Source: Nocardioides sp. Iso805N
GTDB taxonomy: Bacteria; Actinomycetota; Actinomycetes; Propionibacteriales; Nocardioidaceae
Direction of reading: 5' to 3'
DNA length: 64,000 bases
NCBI RefSeq assembly: GCF_000364605.1
Contig: NZ_KB822575.1
Coordinates: 110,237-174,236 of the forward strand
Both the position numbers and the translations under genes were made by a program. Positions 35,453-43,695 of this stretch are shown here, in pieces (position 1 is the stretch's first letter; every line of letters starts with the position of its first letter). The notes under the pieces are model-generated. The model was given only the letters and a program-made list of their open reading frames with translations, searched no databases and had not been told where the DNA came from.

Positions 35453-38400
35453 TTGCCCTTCAACTTGAACTTCTTGACCTTGCCGTCGGTGACGACGAGG
35501 GTCTCGATGGCACCGGCGTCGAAGCCGGCCTCGATCGCCTGCTTGATGGCTTCATCGCGTTCCTCGGTCTTGAAGCGCATCGCGTGCTTGTCCACGACGC
35601 GCTGCAGCGTGTCGGGGCGGCGGAACTTGATCCCCGCGTTGCGGATCTCCTGGGTGATCGCGCTGATGGCGGCGCCCTTTCCGGTGCCGTTCTTCCGGTC
35701 ATTGGCCAGTGTCTGACCCCAGCCGGCCTGCTCCACCAACGTCAGCTTCAGGTCGACGACCGTCGTCCTGGCGGCGTCGACCATCGGGAACCGCTCCGTG
35801 ATCGCCTGCAGCACGGCCTGGTCGCCGACCGCACCGCGCACGTCCTTGGCGACCGACTTCATCGTCTTGTCGATGATGGCCTGGAGCATCTCCTGGTTCA
35901 GCTTGGCACTCGGGTTGGCCAGCACCGTGCGCATGTGGCTCTGCTGCGCCTTCGTCAAGGGGTCACGGAGCTTGTCCATCACCATGCTGCGCCGGACGTT
36001 GTCGAGCTCGGAGCCGCCCTGAAGCATGCCCTTGCCGTTCTCCGTGCGCTTCTTCTTCGCCTCTGCCATGCCAGGCACGGTGGGCTCGGCCGTCAGCTGT
36101 CCGTTCGTGACGGTGACGACTCCCTGCACGGGAGTGAGCGCCTCCTCGACCCATGCCTTGATCTCCGCATCGCGGGCGCCCGCTGCCAATGCGGCCGAGA
36201 TCGGCGCCGTGTGCTCCTTGAGGCGCTTGTTGATGCCGTCCTTCTTGACGCCGTTGTCGCCCTGGCCGGTCTTCTTCTCCAGGTAGGCGGCGACCGAGGA
36301 GATGACCTTCTTCTTGACCGCCTCGGTCTGCGCGTCGCCCTGCATCCGGGTGATGTTGGAGCTGACCAGCATCAGAGTCTCGATGCGGCAGTCCTTGGTC
36401 GTCACCGTGGCGGCAGCGTCACCGAGGGCCGACTTGATGGTGTGGGCGACGATCTCGTTGAGGCCGGGCGTGTCGACCTTGAGCTTCGCGGCGTGCTTGT
36501 CGACGATCTTCACCACGCCGGGCTTGTTGAAGTCCTTCTTCTTCGCCATCCCCTGGCTGACATAGGACTTCAGGTCCGACTCGAGGTCGTTGAGCTGGCC
36601 GAGCATCGAGCGCATCGCCTGGCTGGTCTTGTACTCGTCCTTGATGTTCTTCGAGCCGGTCGTGTCGATCTTCGCGGCCGTCAGCAGCTTGCCCTGGGCG
36701 TCCACGGCGAAGGTGCCGGCCTCGAAGTACTTGTCCATCCGCGCGAGCTCGGCGGCGTACTTGACCAACTCCTGGGCGTCCGCCCCGAAGGTGGTGGAGA
36801 TCTCGGTCCAGTGCTTGTCGATGATCGCCTGCACCTTGTCGCGCTTGACGCCGTTGTTGCCCTCGGACTCCTTCTTGGAGGCGTACTCGGCGAAGGAGTT
36901 GCGGAGCTTGTCTCGGCTCTTGCGCCAGCCCTCCTCCTGCTTCATCCGGCCCTTGAAGTCCTTGACGTCGGTATCGGACTCGTCGACCCACGTCTTGATC
37001 TGACCGGCCTCGATCTCGACGTCCTTGGCCTGGCCGCGGAAGGCGTCCTTCGCGGCCTGGGTCATGCCCTTGTCGGTCTCCTTGAAGGTGAAGTAGGGCC
37101 GCATGAGGGGGTTGATCTCGTCGAGGATCGTCTGCACCTTGTCGCGCTTGACCCCGTTGTTGCCGTTCATCGCCTTGCTCTGGGCGTAGGCCTGGAAGCT
37201 GGCGTAGACCCCCTCGTACCCCTTGGCGAACATCCGCTTCGCCATCGGGTGGTCGGCCGGCAGGTCCTCGCGCTTGAAGTCGGGACCCATCCGGTCCAAC
37301 GACTTCTGGTCGTCGGTGCGCCCCAGCTCGGTGATGCCCAGGACGATGACCTCGCCGATGCCGGAGAGGTCGACCTCCGCCTCGAGCTCGACCGCGGCGC
37401 CGATGCCCAGCGCGGCGCCGAGCGCGCCGCCGAACTTCAGCGTGCCGTCCTTGTCGATCTCGAAGGGCGCCTTGACGTCGTCGTCCTTCGCGCCGTACGC
37501 CGACGACTTCAGCTCGGACTCGTTGTAGGTGCCGCTCCCCTTGCCGGCCTTCGACCAGTCACCGCCGATGCCGAAGCTGCCCTTGGCCTTGCCGCCGACA
37601 CCCGCGTAGACCTCGATCTCGCCCTTGACGCTGACCAGCTTGCGGCCGCGGATCCGGATTCCGGCCGTGCCGCCGACCGACGCCTTCGCACCGGCGAAGG
37701 CGGACGCCTCGAACTTGGCCTGGACACCGGTGAGCGAGACGCGGAAGCCGCCCTCGAACTTGCCCTGGACTCCGGCGAAGGCAGCCGCCTCGGCGCTGAC
37801 GTCGAAGCCCAGCGGGCCGAGGTCGATGGAACCTGACGCCGAGCCCTCCACCCCGGCGCCGGCCTGCGCCTTGGCCTCGATCGAGGCACCGATCCCCTTG
37901 GCGGCATTGGCGAAGACCTCGGCCTTGAAGTCGGCCTGCGCGCCGGCCCACGCCTCGATCTTGGCGGCGACCATGAAGGCGAGCGGGCCGAGCTTGGCGA
38001 CGGCCTGCGCCGACCCGCTGCCCCAGATGCCGGCCTTGATGCCGGCCTCGACGGCGGCGGCGAGCTGCGGGATTCGCTTGCTGCGGTCGATGCTCGCCTC
38101 GGCCTTGAGCTCCGCCTGTACGCCGGCGCCGCCCTCGCCCTCGACCTTGCCACGCACCTGGGCCCGGCCGTAGCGGGCACTGCCCTCGGCCGATCCCTTG
38201 CCGAAGGCACCCGCGCGCGCCAGCATCTCGACGGCGACCTTGAGCTCCTCGTCGGAGACGCGTGCGAGGGCCTCCAGCTTGGTCTGGGCGCCGACCAGCG
38301 TCTCGGTCTCCGTGCGCGAGGTGGTCACGCCTCCGCCCGAGCCGACGACCATGCTCTCGTGCTCGGTCTCGGCAAGGACGCCGGTCGAGGCCTCCTTGGT

Positions 38401-38787
38401 GGTGGTCTTGTCGACACCGTTGACGATGCCGTTGGCGTTGTAGGTTCTCTCCGCCGTGGTCTCGCTCGAGGAGTGCCGCCCGTACTTCGTCTCGGGCGCA
38501 CCGTGCTTCTCGGTGAGCTCCTCGATAGGCGTCTTCGGACCGCCCGACTCCTCCGGGGCGCCGCTGCGGATGGACTGGAGGCCGATGTTCTCGGTGCGCC
38601 AGCGCTTCGGCGCCGGCGGCGTGGTCACGGTCGGAGTCGGTGTCGGCGCCGGCGCCGGCGGTCGGGAGGCACCCATCACCGGCGGGGTCACCGTCGGCGT
38701 GGATGTCGGCGCGCCGGGCCGCGGCTGCGGGCGCGGCGGGATGGGCGGCGGTGTCTTCTTCGCAATTGGGGTCGGGGTGGTGGTCAT
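35449..38787 (-). CDS. 1,112-residue repeat protein of unknown family, putative eCIS-type cargo
   Basis: From the ATG at 38787, sharing its A with the TGA of the DUF4157 gene. Residues 1-60 are Pro/Thr-rich. Residues about 165-410 are Ala/Gly/Lys/Glu-rich amphipathic sequence with a duplicated LGPL(A/G)F module at 266 and 323. Residues about 425-520 link to a C-terminal half made of six units of roughly 100 residues (starting near 531, 632, 738, 831, 945 and 1,040). Each has a Y/F helix, an NGVKRDKVQ-IIDKH-like motif and a closing strand like DGKVKKFKL. No signal peptide, transmembrane helix or known catalytic motif was recognised. One Cys (800). Confidence 0.75.
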   Translation of the reverse strand: MTTTPTPIAKKTPPPIPPRPQPRPGAPTSTPTVTPPVMGASRPPAPAPTPTPTVTTPPAPKRWRTENIGLQSIRSGAPEESGGPKTPIEELTEKHGAPETKYGRHSSSETTAERTYNANGIVNGVDKTTTKEASTGVLAETEHESMVVGSGGGVTTSRTETETLVGAQTKLEALARVSDEELKVAVEMLARAGAFGKGSAEGSARYGRAQVRGKVEGEGGAGVQAELKAEASIDRSKRIPQLAAAVEAGIKAGIWGSGSAQAVAKLGPLAFMVAAKIEAWAGAQADFKAEVFANAAKGIGASIEAKAQAGAGVEGSASGSIDLGPLGFDVSAEAAAFAGVQGKFEGGFRVSLTGVQAKFEASAFAGAKASVGGTAGIRIRGRKLVSVKGEIEVYAGVGGKAKGSFGIGGDWSKAGKGSGTYNESELKSSAYGAKDDDVKAPFEIDKDGTLKFGGALGAALGIGAAVELEAEVDLSGIGEVIVLGITELGRTDDQKSLDRMGPDFKREDLPADHPMAKRMFAKGYEGVYASFQAYAQSKAMNGNNGVKRDKVQTILDEINPLMRPYFTFKETDKGMTQAAKDAFRGQAKDVEIEAGQIKTWVDESDTDVKDFKGRMKQEEGWRKSRDKLRNSFAEYASKKESEGNNGVKRDKVQAIIDKHWTEISTTFGADAQELVKYAAELARMDKYFEAGTFAVDAQGKLLTAAKIDTTGSKNIKDEYKTSQAMRSMLGQLNDLESDLKSYVSQGMAKKKDFNKPGVVKIVDKHAAKLKVDTPGLNEIVAHTIKSALGDAAATVTTKDCRIETLMLVSSNITRMQGDAQTEAVKKKVISSVAAYLEKKTGQGDNGVKKDGINKRLKEHTAPISAALAAGARDAEIKAWVEEALTPVQGVVTVTNGQLTAEPTVPGMAEAKKKRTENGKGMLQGGSELDNVRRSMVMDKLRDPLTKAQQSHMRTVLANPSAKLNQEMLQAIIDKTMKSVAKDVRGAVGDQAVLQAITERFPMVDAARTTVVDLKLTLVEQAGWGQTLANDRKNGTGKGAAISAITQEIRNAGIKFRRPDTLQRVVDKHAMRFKTEERDEAIKQAIEAGFDAGAIETLVVTDGKVKKFKLKGK

Positions 38788-39359
38788 CAGTGCTCCTGCC
38801 CGCAGCCGCACTTCTTCGCCTGGCGCCGAAGGGCGCCCATCACGTCGTGTGCGGCCGCCTCGGCCTCGTGCTCGAGTGGATCGTTCGCCTTGCCGACCGT
38901 GCCGCCGGTGCCTCGGTCACGACCTTGGCGCTGCTGGACCACGTGGGTCAGCTCGTGCGCGATGGTGTGCATGCCGGACTCGCTGGCGAGGTCGGTGCCG
39001 TTCCCGAGAACGATGTTGTTGCCTGATGTGTACGCCTGGGCGGAGACGTCCGCCGCCGATCGCTCGGCGGCGGAGCCGGTGTGGAGGCGCACCCCCGAGA
39101 AGTCGCTGCCGAGCGACGTCTCCATGGTGCGTCGCAGCCCCGCCGGTAGCGGGGAGCCGGTCCCGCGCAGCACCGCGCCCACCGAGGACGGTGCCGCGGC
39201 GCCGCCCATCGGATCGAGGGCGTCCACCGGGCGGCTCAGTCCGCCGATGGGGTTGGCCGGCTCGGCCTCGCGCTCGCCGATGACGCTCTCGGCGCCCGGC
39301 CGGGCGGGGGCAGGCTCGGAGACGGCGTGCTGCTGCTCCTGCACCGCCAGCTCGCTCAT
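38787..39359 (-). CDS. DUF4157 (eCIS-core) zinc-protease-like protein
   Basis: 190 residues from the ATG at 39359. The DUF4157 domain spans about 68-175: LPAGLRRTMETSLGSDFSGV, RLHTGSAAERSA, the ANxI-type GNNIVLG strand and the metalloprotease motif IAHELTHVVQQ with HELTH at 135-139, then LEHEAEAAAHD. The tail ends KKCGCGQEH. DUF4157 is the hallmark accessory domain of extracellular contractile injection systems, usually found at the N-terminus of cargo proteins. Here it is separate but directly coupled to the large repeat protein. No sheath, tube or baseplate gene is in the window. Confidence 0.88.
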   Translation of the reverse strand: MSELAVQEQQHAVSEPAPARPGAESVIGEREAEPANPIGGLSRPVDALDPMGGAAAPSSVGAVLRGTGSPLPAGLRRTMETSLGSDFSGVRLHTGSAAERSAADVSAQAYTSGNNIVLGNGTDLASESGMHTIAHELTHVVQQRQGRDRGTGGTVGKANDPLEHEAEAAAHDVMGALRRQAKKCGCGQEH

Positions 39360-39497
39360 CGTTCCCTCAGCCTTCCGTGGGGCACGGCCGTGCGGCACCG
39401 CGCGCCTGCTGGCCGGCGCGAGGCCGGACCGGCCTCATTATGGCGGGGTTGCGGCCTTCGCGGACCGGAATCGCCCAGGACGCTCGGCCAGAAGCCC

Positions 39498-41504
39498 TCA
39501 GCTGCGATGGAACAGGTGGTCGGGCACCATCCGGCCGAGCTTGCGGTACTCCCGGACGGCGGCATGCGCGAGGTGCCGTTGGCCCACGACCCCATGACTC
39601 CCCGGTACGGCGCCGGCAGCGGCGTGATAGGCAGCGGCCAACACGATGTTGCGGATGTCGCCGCCCGCGACCTCCGCCGTCTCGGCGAGGTAGGCCACGT
39701 CGACCGGGTCGTCGGCGTCGAGCTCCGGCAGCTGCGCCAGGTGGTGCTCCCACAGCCGCGCCCGGGTGGCGGCGTCGGGATCGGGGAAGTTGACGATGAA
39801 GCTCATCCGGCGGCTGAAGGCCTTGTCCAGGTTGCCGCGCAGGTTGGTCGACAAGACGGTGATGCCGTCGAAGTTCTCCATCCGCTGCAGCAGGTAGGCG
39901 ACCTCCTGGTTCGCGTAGCGGTCCCGGGCGTCGCTGACGTCCGAGCGCTTGCCGAACAGCGAGTCGGCCTCGTCGAAGAAGAGCACCACGTCGAGCGCCT
40001 CGGCGGCCTGGAAGACCCGTTCGAGGTTCTTCTCGGTCTCGCCGATGTACTTGTCCACGATGCTGGACAGATCCACCTGGTAGAGCTCGATGGCGAGCTC
40101 CTCCGCGATCACGTGCGCGGCCAGCGTCTTCCCGGTGCCGGGGTTGCCGGTGAAGAGCGCGGAGATCCCGCGGCCCCGGCCACGCAGGATGCCGGTGGCG
40201 CCGAGGCTGTCGCGGTGCCGGGCCCAGCTGACGATGTTGTGCAGGTCCTCGGTGGTGCCCTCGGGCAGCATCAGGTCCGCGAAGGTCGGCCCGCGACCCG
40301 TGGCGAGCCCGGAGAACCTGTCGCCGCCACCCGCGCCTCCCACGCGACGGGCGGCCTCGCGGATCTCCGCCGGCCCCAGCTCGGTACGTCGCGCCGCGGC
40401 GACGTCGCGCGCGTAGCGGGCCGCCTCGACGATGCTCTCGCCGGGCAGCCGCAGGCCGAGGAGCTGCTCACGCAGACCCACCTGGTCCTCGACGTCGTCG
40501 CCCAGCTCGCGTGTCCACAGCTCGACCCGGTCCTCGGGGGTGAAGGGCTCGGCCTCGACCAGGAGCGGCATCTGAGCGCCCCACCCGGCGTTCCACGCCT
40601 TGCTGCTGACCACCACGACCGGCGTCGCGGCCGCGCTCAGGACGTCGTAGACACCACGCTCCGCGCCGTCGGCCGCCGCCTCGCCGCCGAGCACGACCAG
40701 CCCCCACCCCCGCAACCCTGCGTTGCGGGCGGCTGCGGTGAGCACCTCGGAGAGTCGCTGGGAAGGGTCGTGCCGGTGCAGGTCCACCGCCATCCAGTGC
40801 AGCCGCAGCCAGGCGAACGCACCGGCTGCCACGGCGGATCCGCTGTGCGCCGTCGCCGAGCGCACCCACACCAGCGGGACGCCGACCGAGAGAGCATCGG
40901 CGACCAGCGCGGTGGCCTCGCCGGCGACGGGGGCCAGCTCGACGTGCAGACGATCGACGTCCGGGTCGGTGGGCAGCCCACCGGCCAGCGTCGCGAGCAC
41001 CGGCTCAGGACAGCGCAGCTCACCGACCAGCCACGGCACCGAGGCATCCACCACCTCGACCAGACGGTGGCGCTGCAGCCGCGAGCCGGAGCCGAGCAGG
41101 GCGAACGCGTCGCCGCTCGCTGTCGGGATGCCGGCGAGCTCCAGCGCGAGCGCGACGGTGGCCCGGCCGCTCGTCGGCAGGCCGCGCAGCAGGCCGTAGG
41201 CGATCCCCGAGTTGGCGTCCAGGTCGGGAGCCGCGACGGCCCAGAGCAGTGCCGTCTCGGCGGCGGTCAGGCCGAAGACGTCGGCGATGCGCTCCAACGG
41301 CTCGGCACCGATGTCCGGCAGCCCCTCGGCACGTCGGTGCTCCTCCGCCATCGTCGCCAGGCAGTCGGCGAAGGCGAGGCTGTGCGTCCACTCCCCACCC
41401 GAGCGTCGGCTCCCCGCCAGGTCCAGGCGGGCGCGCAGGTCGAGCATCGGCGAGTCCTCGACGGGTTCGAGGCGCTCGGGAGCCGGCTGCCGCAACGAGA
41501 CCAT
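39498..41504 (-). CDS. AAA+ ATPase of the eCIS/CDC48-like type
   Basis: 668 residues. The N-terminal half (about 40-390) resembles a degenerate ATPase or winged-helix region without a clear P-loop. The C-terminal AAA domain has Walker A GNPGTGKT (453-460), pore-loop-type KYIGETEKN (485-493), Walker B VLFFDEAD (507-514), sensor 1 Asn554 in LSTN and arginine finger candidates Arg565/566 in FSRRMSF. This is the architecture of the ATPases found in eCIS gene clusters. It lies 138 bp upstream of the DUF4157 gene on the same strand. Confidence 0.88.
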   Translation of the reverse strand: MVSLRQPAPERLEPVEDSPMLDLRARLDLAGSRRSGGEWTHSLAFADCLATMAEEHRRAEGLPDIGAEPLERIADVFGLTAAETALLWAVAAPDLDANSGIAYGLLRGLPTSGRATVALALELAGIPTASGDAFALLGSGSRLQRHRLVEVVDASVPWLVGELRCPEPVLATLAGGLPTDPDVDRLHVELAPVAGEATALVADALSVGVPLVWVRSATAHSGSAVAAGAFAWLRLHWMAVDLHRHDPSQRLSEVLTAAARNAGLRGWGLVVLGGEAAADGAERGVYDVLSAAATPVVVVSSKAWNAGWGAQMPLLVEAEPFTPEDRVELWTRELGDDVEDQVGLREQLLGLRLPGESIVEAARYARDVAAARRTELGPAEIREAARRVGGAGGGDRFSGLATGRGPTFADLMLPEGTTEDLHNIVSWARHRDSLGATGILRGRGRGISALFTGNPGTGKTLAAHVIAEELAIELYQVDLSSIVDKYIGETEKNLERVFQAAEALDVVLFFDEADSLFGKRSDVSDARDRYANQEVAYLLQRMENFDGITVLSTNLRGNLDKAFSRRMSFIVNFPDPDAATRARLWEHHLAQLPELDADDPVDVAYLAETAEVAGGDIRNIVLAAAYHAAAGAVPGSHGVVGQRHLAHAAVREYRKLGRMVPDHLFHRS

Positions 41505-41586
41505 GACACCGCAGCATGCCGCATCCAGGGACCTCTCCTGACGAGAACCGGAGGTTCAGCACGCCGGATCCGGAGATGATGGGGCT

Positions 41587-42267
41587 GTGGAGGACGATGA
41601 CGGGTTGATCACCGAGGTGCCGGCGCACCTCCGTGGCCAGTCGGCCCCTCCCCCAGAGCTTCGGCGCGAGCCGGCAGAGCAGCACCTCGAGCCGGCGCTC
41701 GAACCTGCGCTCGACGCGCCGCCGGCGGACCACGGTCGGCCCACGGAGCGCACCCAGGTCCGCGCCGGCACCACGCACGCCGGCGGGGTGCTGCGCCAGC
41801 CGACCGGCGCGACGGTGCCTGCGGTGTGGTGTCCGGCGGGGCACTTCTCGCCGCCTGACGCGCCGTACTGTCGCTGCTGCGGAGAGCCGGTGCCTGCGCA
41901 GCAGCCCCTGCGGGTGCCGCGACCACCCCTCGGCGCACTGCACCTCCCCGAGGGGCAGCGGGTGCTGCTCGACAGACCCGCCGTCCTCGGCCGCCGGCCG
42001 CTGCCGCTGCCCGACGGCGACCCGTGGCCGCACCTGGTCGAGCTGCCCGCCGACCTGACGCACCTGTCGCGCAACCACGTCGCTGTCGAGCTCGACGGCT
42101 GGCACGTGCTGGCCCGCGACCTCGGCTCGAGCGGCGGTACGGCGCTGCACGCGCCCGGCCGTCCGCCGATCCGACTGCGCCCGCACGACCCCCACGTCCT
42201 CGAACCCGGGCAGTCCCTGATGCTGTCAGGAGACTTCACCGTGGCCTTCCGGGCCGCGACCACCTGA
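41587..42267 (+). CDS. Zinc-ribbon/FHA domain protein
   Basis: 226 residues from the GTG at 41587. Residues 1-75 are a Pro/Glu-rich tail that could carry phospho-sites. A small zinc ribbon follows (Cys82, His86, Cys95, Cys97/98 in CPAGHFSPPDAPYCRCC), then the FHA domain (about 120-222) with LSRNHVAVE and RDLGSSGGTAL, where the Ser, Asn and His of the phospho-Thr pocket are kept. It is 23 bp upstream of the kinase gene and divergent from the ATPase (82 bp between starts). It probably reads the kinase's phosphorylation. Confidence 0.85.
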   Translation: MEDDDGLITEVPAHLRGQSAPPPELRREPAEQHLEPALEPALDAPPADHGRPTERTQVRAGTTHAGGVLRQPTGATVPAVWCPAGHFSPPDAPYCRCCGEPVPAQQPLRVPRPPLGALHLPEGQRVLLDRPAVLGRRPLPLPDGDPWPHLVELPADLTHLSRNHVAVELDGWHVLARDLGSSGGTALHAPGRPPIRLRPHDPHVLEPGQSLMLSGDFTVAFRAATT

Positions 42268-42290
42268 AGCAGACCCACGAAAGGCACTCG

Positions 42291-43691
42291 GTGTCCCAGC
42301 CCCAGATCCCCGGATTCACGTTCGTGCAGCACCTCGGCACGGGCGGATTCGCCGACGTCCTGCTCTACGAGCAGGAGTGGCCGCGGCAGCGGGTCGCGGT
42401 CAAGGTCGTCCGCGCCGACCTGGTGCTCTCGGAGCGGGAGAAGGAGCTGTTCCGCAGCGAGGCCGACGCGATGGCGCGGCTGGCCGACCACCCCTACATC
42501 GTCTCGGTGCTGACCGCCGGACGGACCACCGACGCCCGTCCCTACCTCGTGATGCGCTACTGCCCGCCACCCGACCTCGGTGCGCGGGTGCGGGTCACGC
42601 CGTTGAGCGTCGCCGAGACGCTGTCGACCGGCGTGAAGCTGGCCAGCGCGGTGGAGACCGCACACCGCTCCGGCATCCTGCACCGCGACATCAAACCCTC
42701 CAACGTGCTGGTCACCGCCTACTCCGAGCCGGCGCTGACCGACTTCGGCATCGCCGGCCTGGTGCACGAGGTCGAGGCGGAGGGCGAGGTGCGGATGTCC
42801 TACCCCTGGGCGCCGCCGGAGATGATCGACGGTCGCTCGCACGGCTCGGTCGCCTCCGACGTCTACTCCCTCGGCGCCACCATCTGGAACCTGCTGGTCG
42901 GGCGGTCCCCCTTCGCGGCGCCGCACGGCGACAACTCCGATCGGGCGCTCGTGGCACGGATCCTGCACGCACCGCCGCCGGCCACCCAGCGTCCCGACGT
43001 ACCGCCTGCGCTGGACCGGCTGCTGCAGCAGTGCCTGGCCAAGGACCCCTCCCACCGCCCGCAGTCGGCACTGGAGGTCGCGCGCTCGCTGCAACGGATC
43101 GAGGCCGAGCTGGGCTTCGCCCGGACGGCGGTCGCCGTCGAGTCCTCGCAGACGTACGCCGCGACACCCTCCGACGACGCCACCCGGGTCAAGCCGGTCA
43201 GCCTCGCGGGCTCGCAGTCGAGCTCGCGCCCCGGTGCGGCGGCGCCCGGCGTCGCGTCGGAGCCGGCCGCCGCCGATGCCCCGGCGCGGGGTCGCGGCTG
43301 GATGTGGACCGCCGCCGCCGTGGCGGTCGCGGCCGCCGTACTCGTCGGACTCTTCGTCCGGGGCGGGGGGAAGGACGACCAGGGCGGCGTACCGCCGGTG
43401 ACGCCGTCCGACTCGACTGCCGTCACCGAGACGGTCAAGCCGCCGACCCCGTCGGTGACGAGCGCCGTCGACGGCTCGAAGGTGCGGTTCGACTGGGTGG
43501 TGCCCGGCGGGGCGCAGGACGGCGACACGTTCCTGTGGCAGGAGAGCGTGACCGGTCGCCAGCAGCGGACCGAGGCGACCAGCCTGACGCTTCCTCATCA
43601 CGGCAAGCGTTGCCTGGAGGTGACGTTGTTGCGAGGTGTCGGCGCGACGTCGGCGCAGTCGGCGCCGTCCTCACCCGTGTGTGCCGGGTGA
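42291..43691 (+). CDS. Transmembrane Ser/Thr protein kinase with FN3-like outer domain
   Basis: 466 residues from the GTG at 42291, with GAAAGG upstream. Kinase domain 8-275: GTGGFAD loop (16-22), Lys38, HRDIKPSN (131-138), DFG (151-153), PWAPPEM as the APE equivalent. Residues 290-335 are a Ser/Ala-rich juxtamembrane region, 337-357 a transmembrane helix, and 385-466 an extracytoplasmic FN3-like domain with Cys441 and Cys464, perhaps disulfide-linked. The outer FN3 module resembles those of the giant protein in the same block, which may hint at a shared ligand. No PP2C phosphatase, common beside such kinases, is present. Confidence 0.92.
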   Translation: MSQPQIPGFTFVQHLGTGGFADVLLYEQEWPRQRVAVKVVRADLVLSEREKELFRSEADAMARLADHPYIVSVLTAGRTTDARPYLVMRYCPPPDLGARVRVTPLSVAETLSTGVKLASAVETAHRSGILHRDIKPSNVLVTAYSEPALTDFGIAGLVHEVEAEGEVRMSYPWAPPEMIDGRSHGSVASDVYSLGATIWNLLVGRSPFAAPHGDNSDRALVARILHAPPPATQRPDVPPALDRLLQQCLAKDPSHRPQSALEVARSLQRIEAELGFARTAVAVESSQTYAATPSDDATRVKPVSLAGSQSSSRPGAAAPGVASEPAAADAPARGRGWMWTAAAVAVAAAVLVGLFVRGGGKDDQGGVPPVTPSDSTAVTETVKPPTPSVTSAVDGSKVRFDWVVPGGAQDGDTFLWQESVTGRQQRTEATSLTLPHHGKRCLEVTLLRGVGATSAQSAPSSPVCAG

Positions 43692-43695
43692 GGGC

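Noticed and set aside
35584..37836. 750-codon plus-strand frame opposite the 1,112-residue gene.
   Set aside because: Leu/Val/Asp/Arg-only translation, no start context, and the opposite strand has coherent repeats and coupled neighbours.
34521..41504. Whole contractile injection system or prophage in this window.
   Set aside because: No sheath, tube, spike, baseplate, portal or integrase-like protein was seen on either strand; only accessory-type eCIS genes are present.
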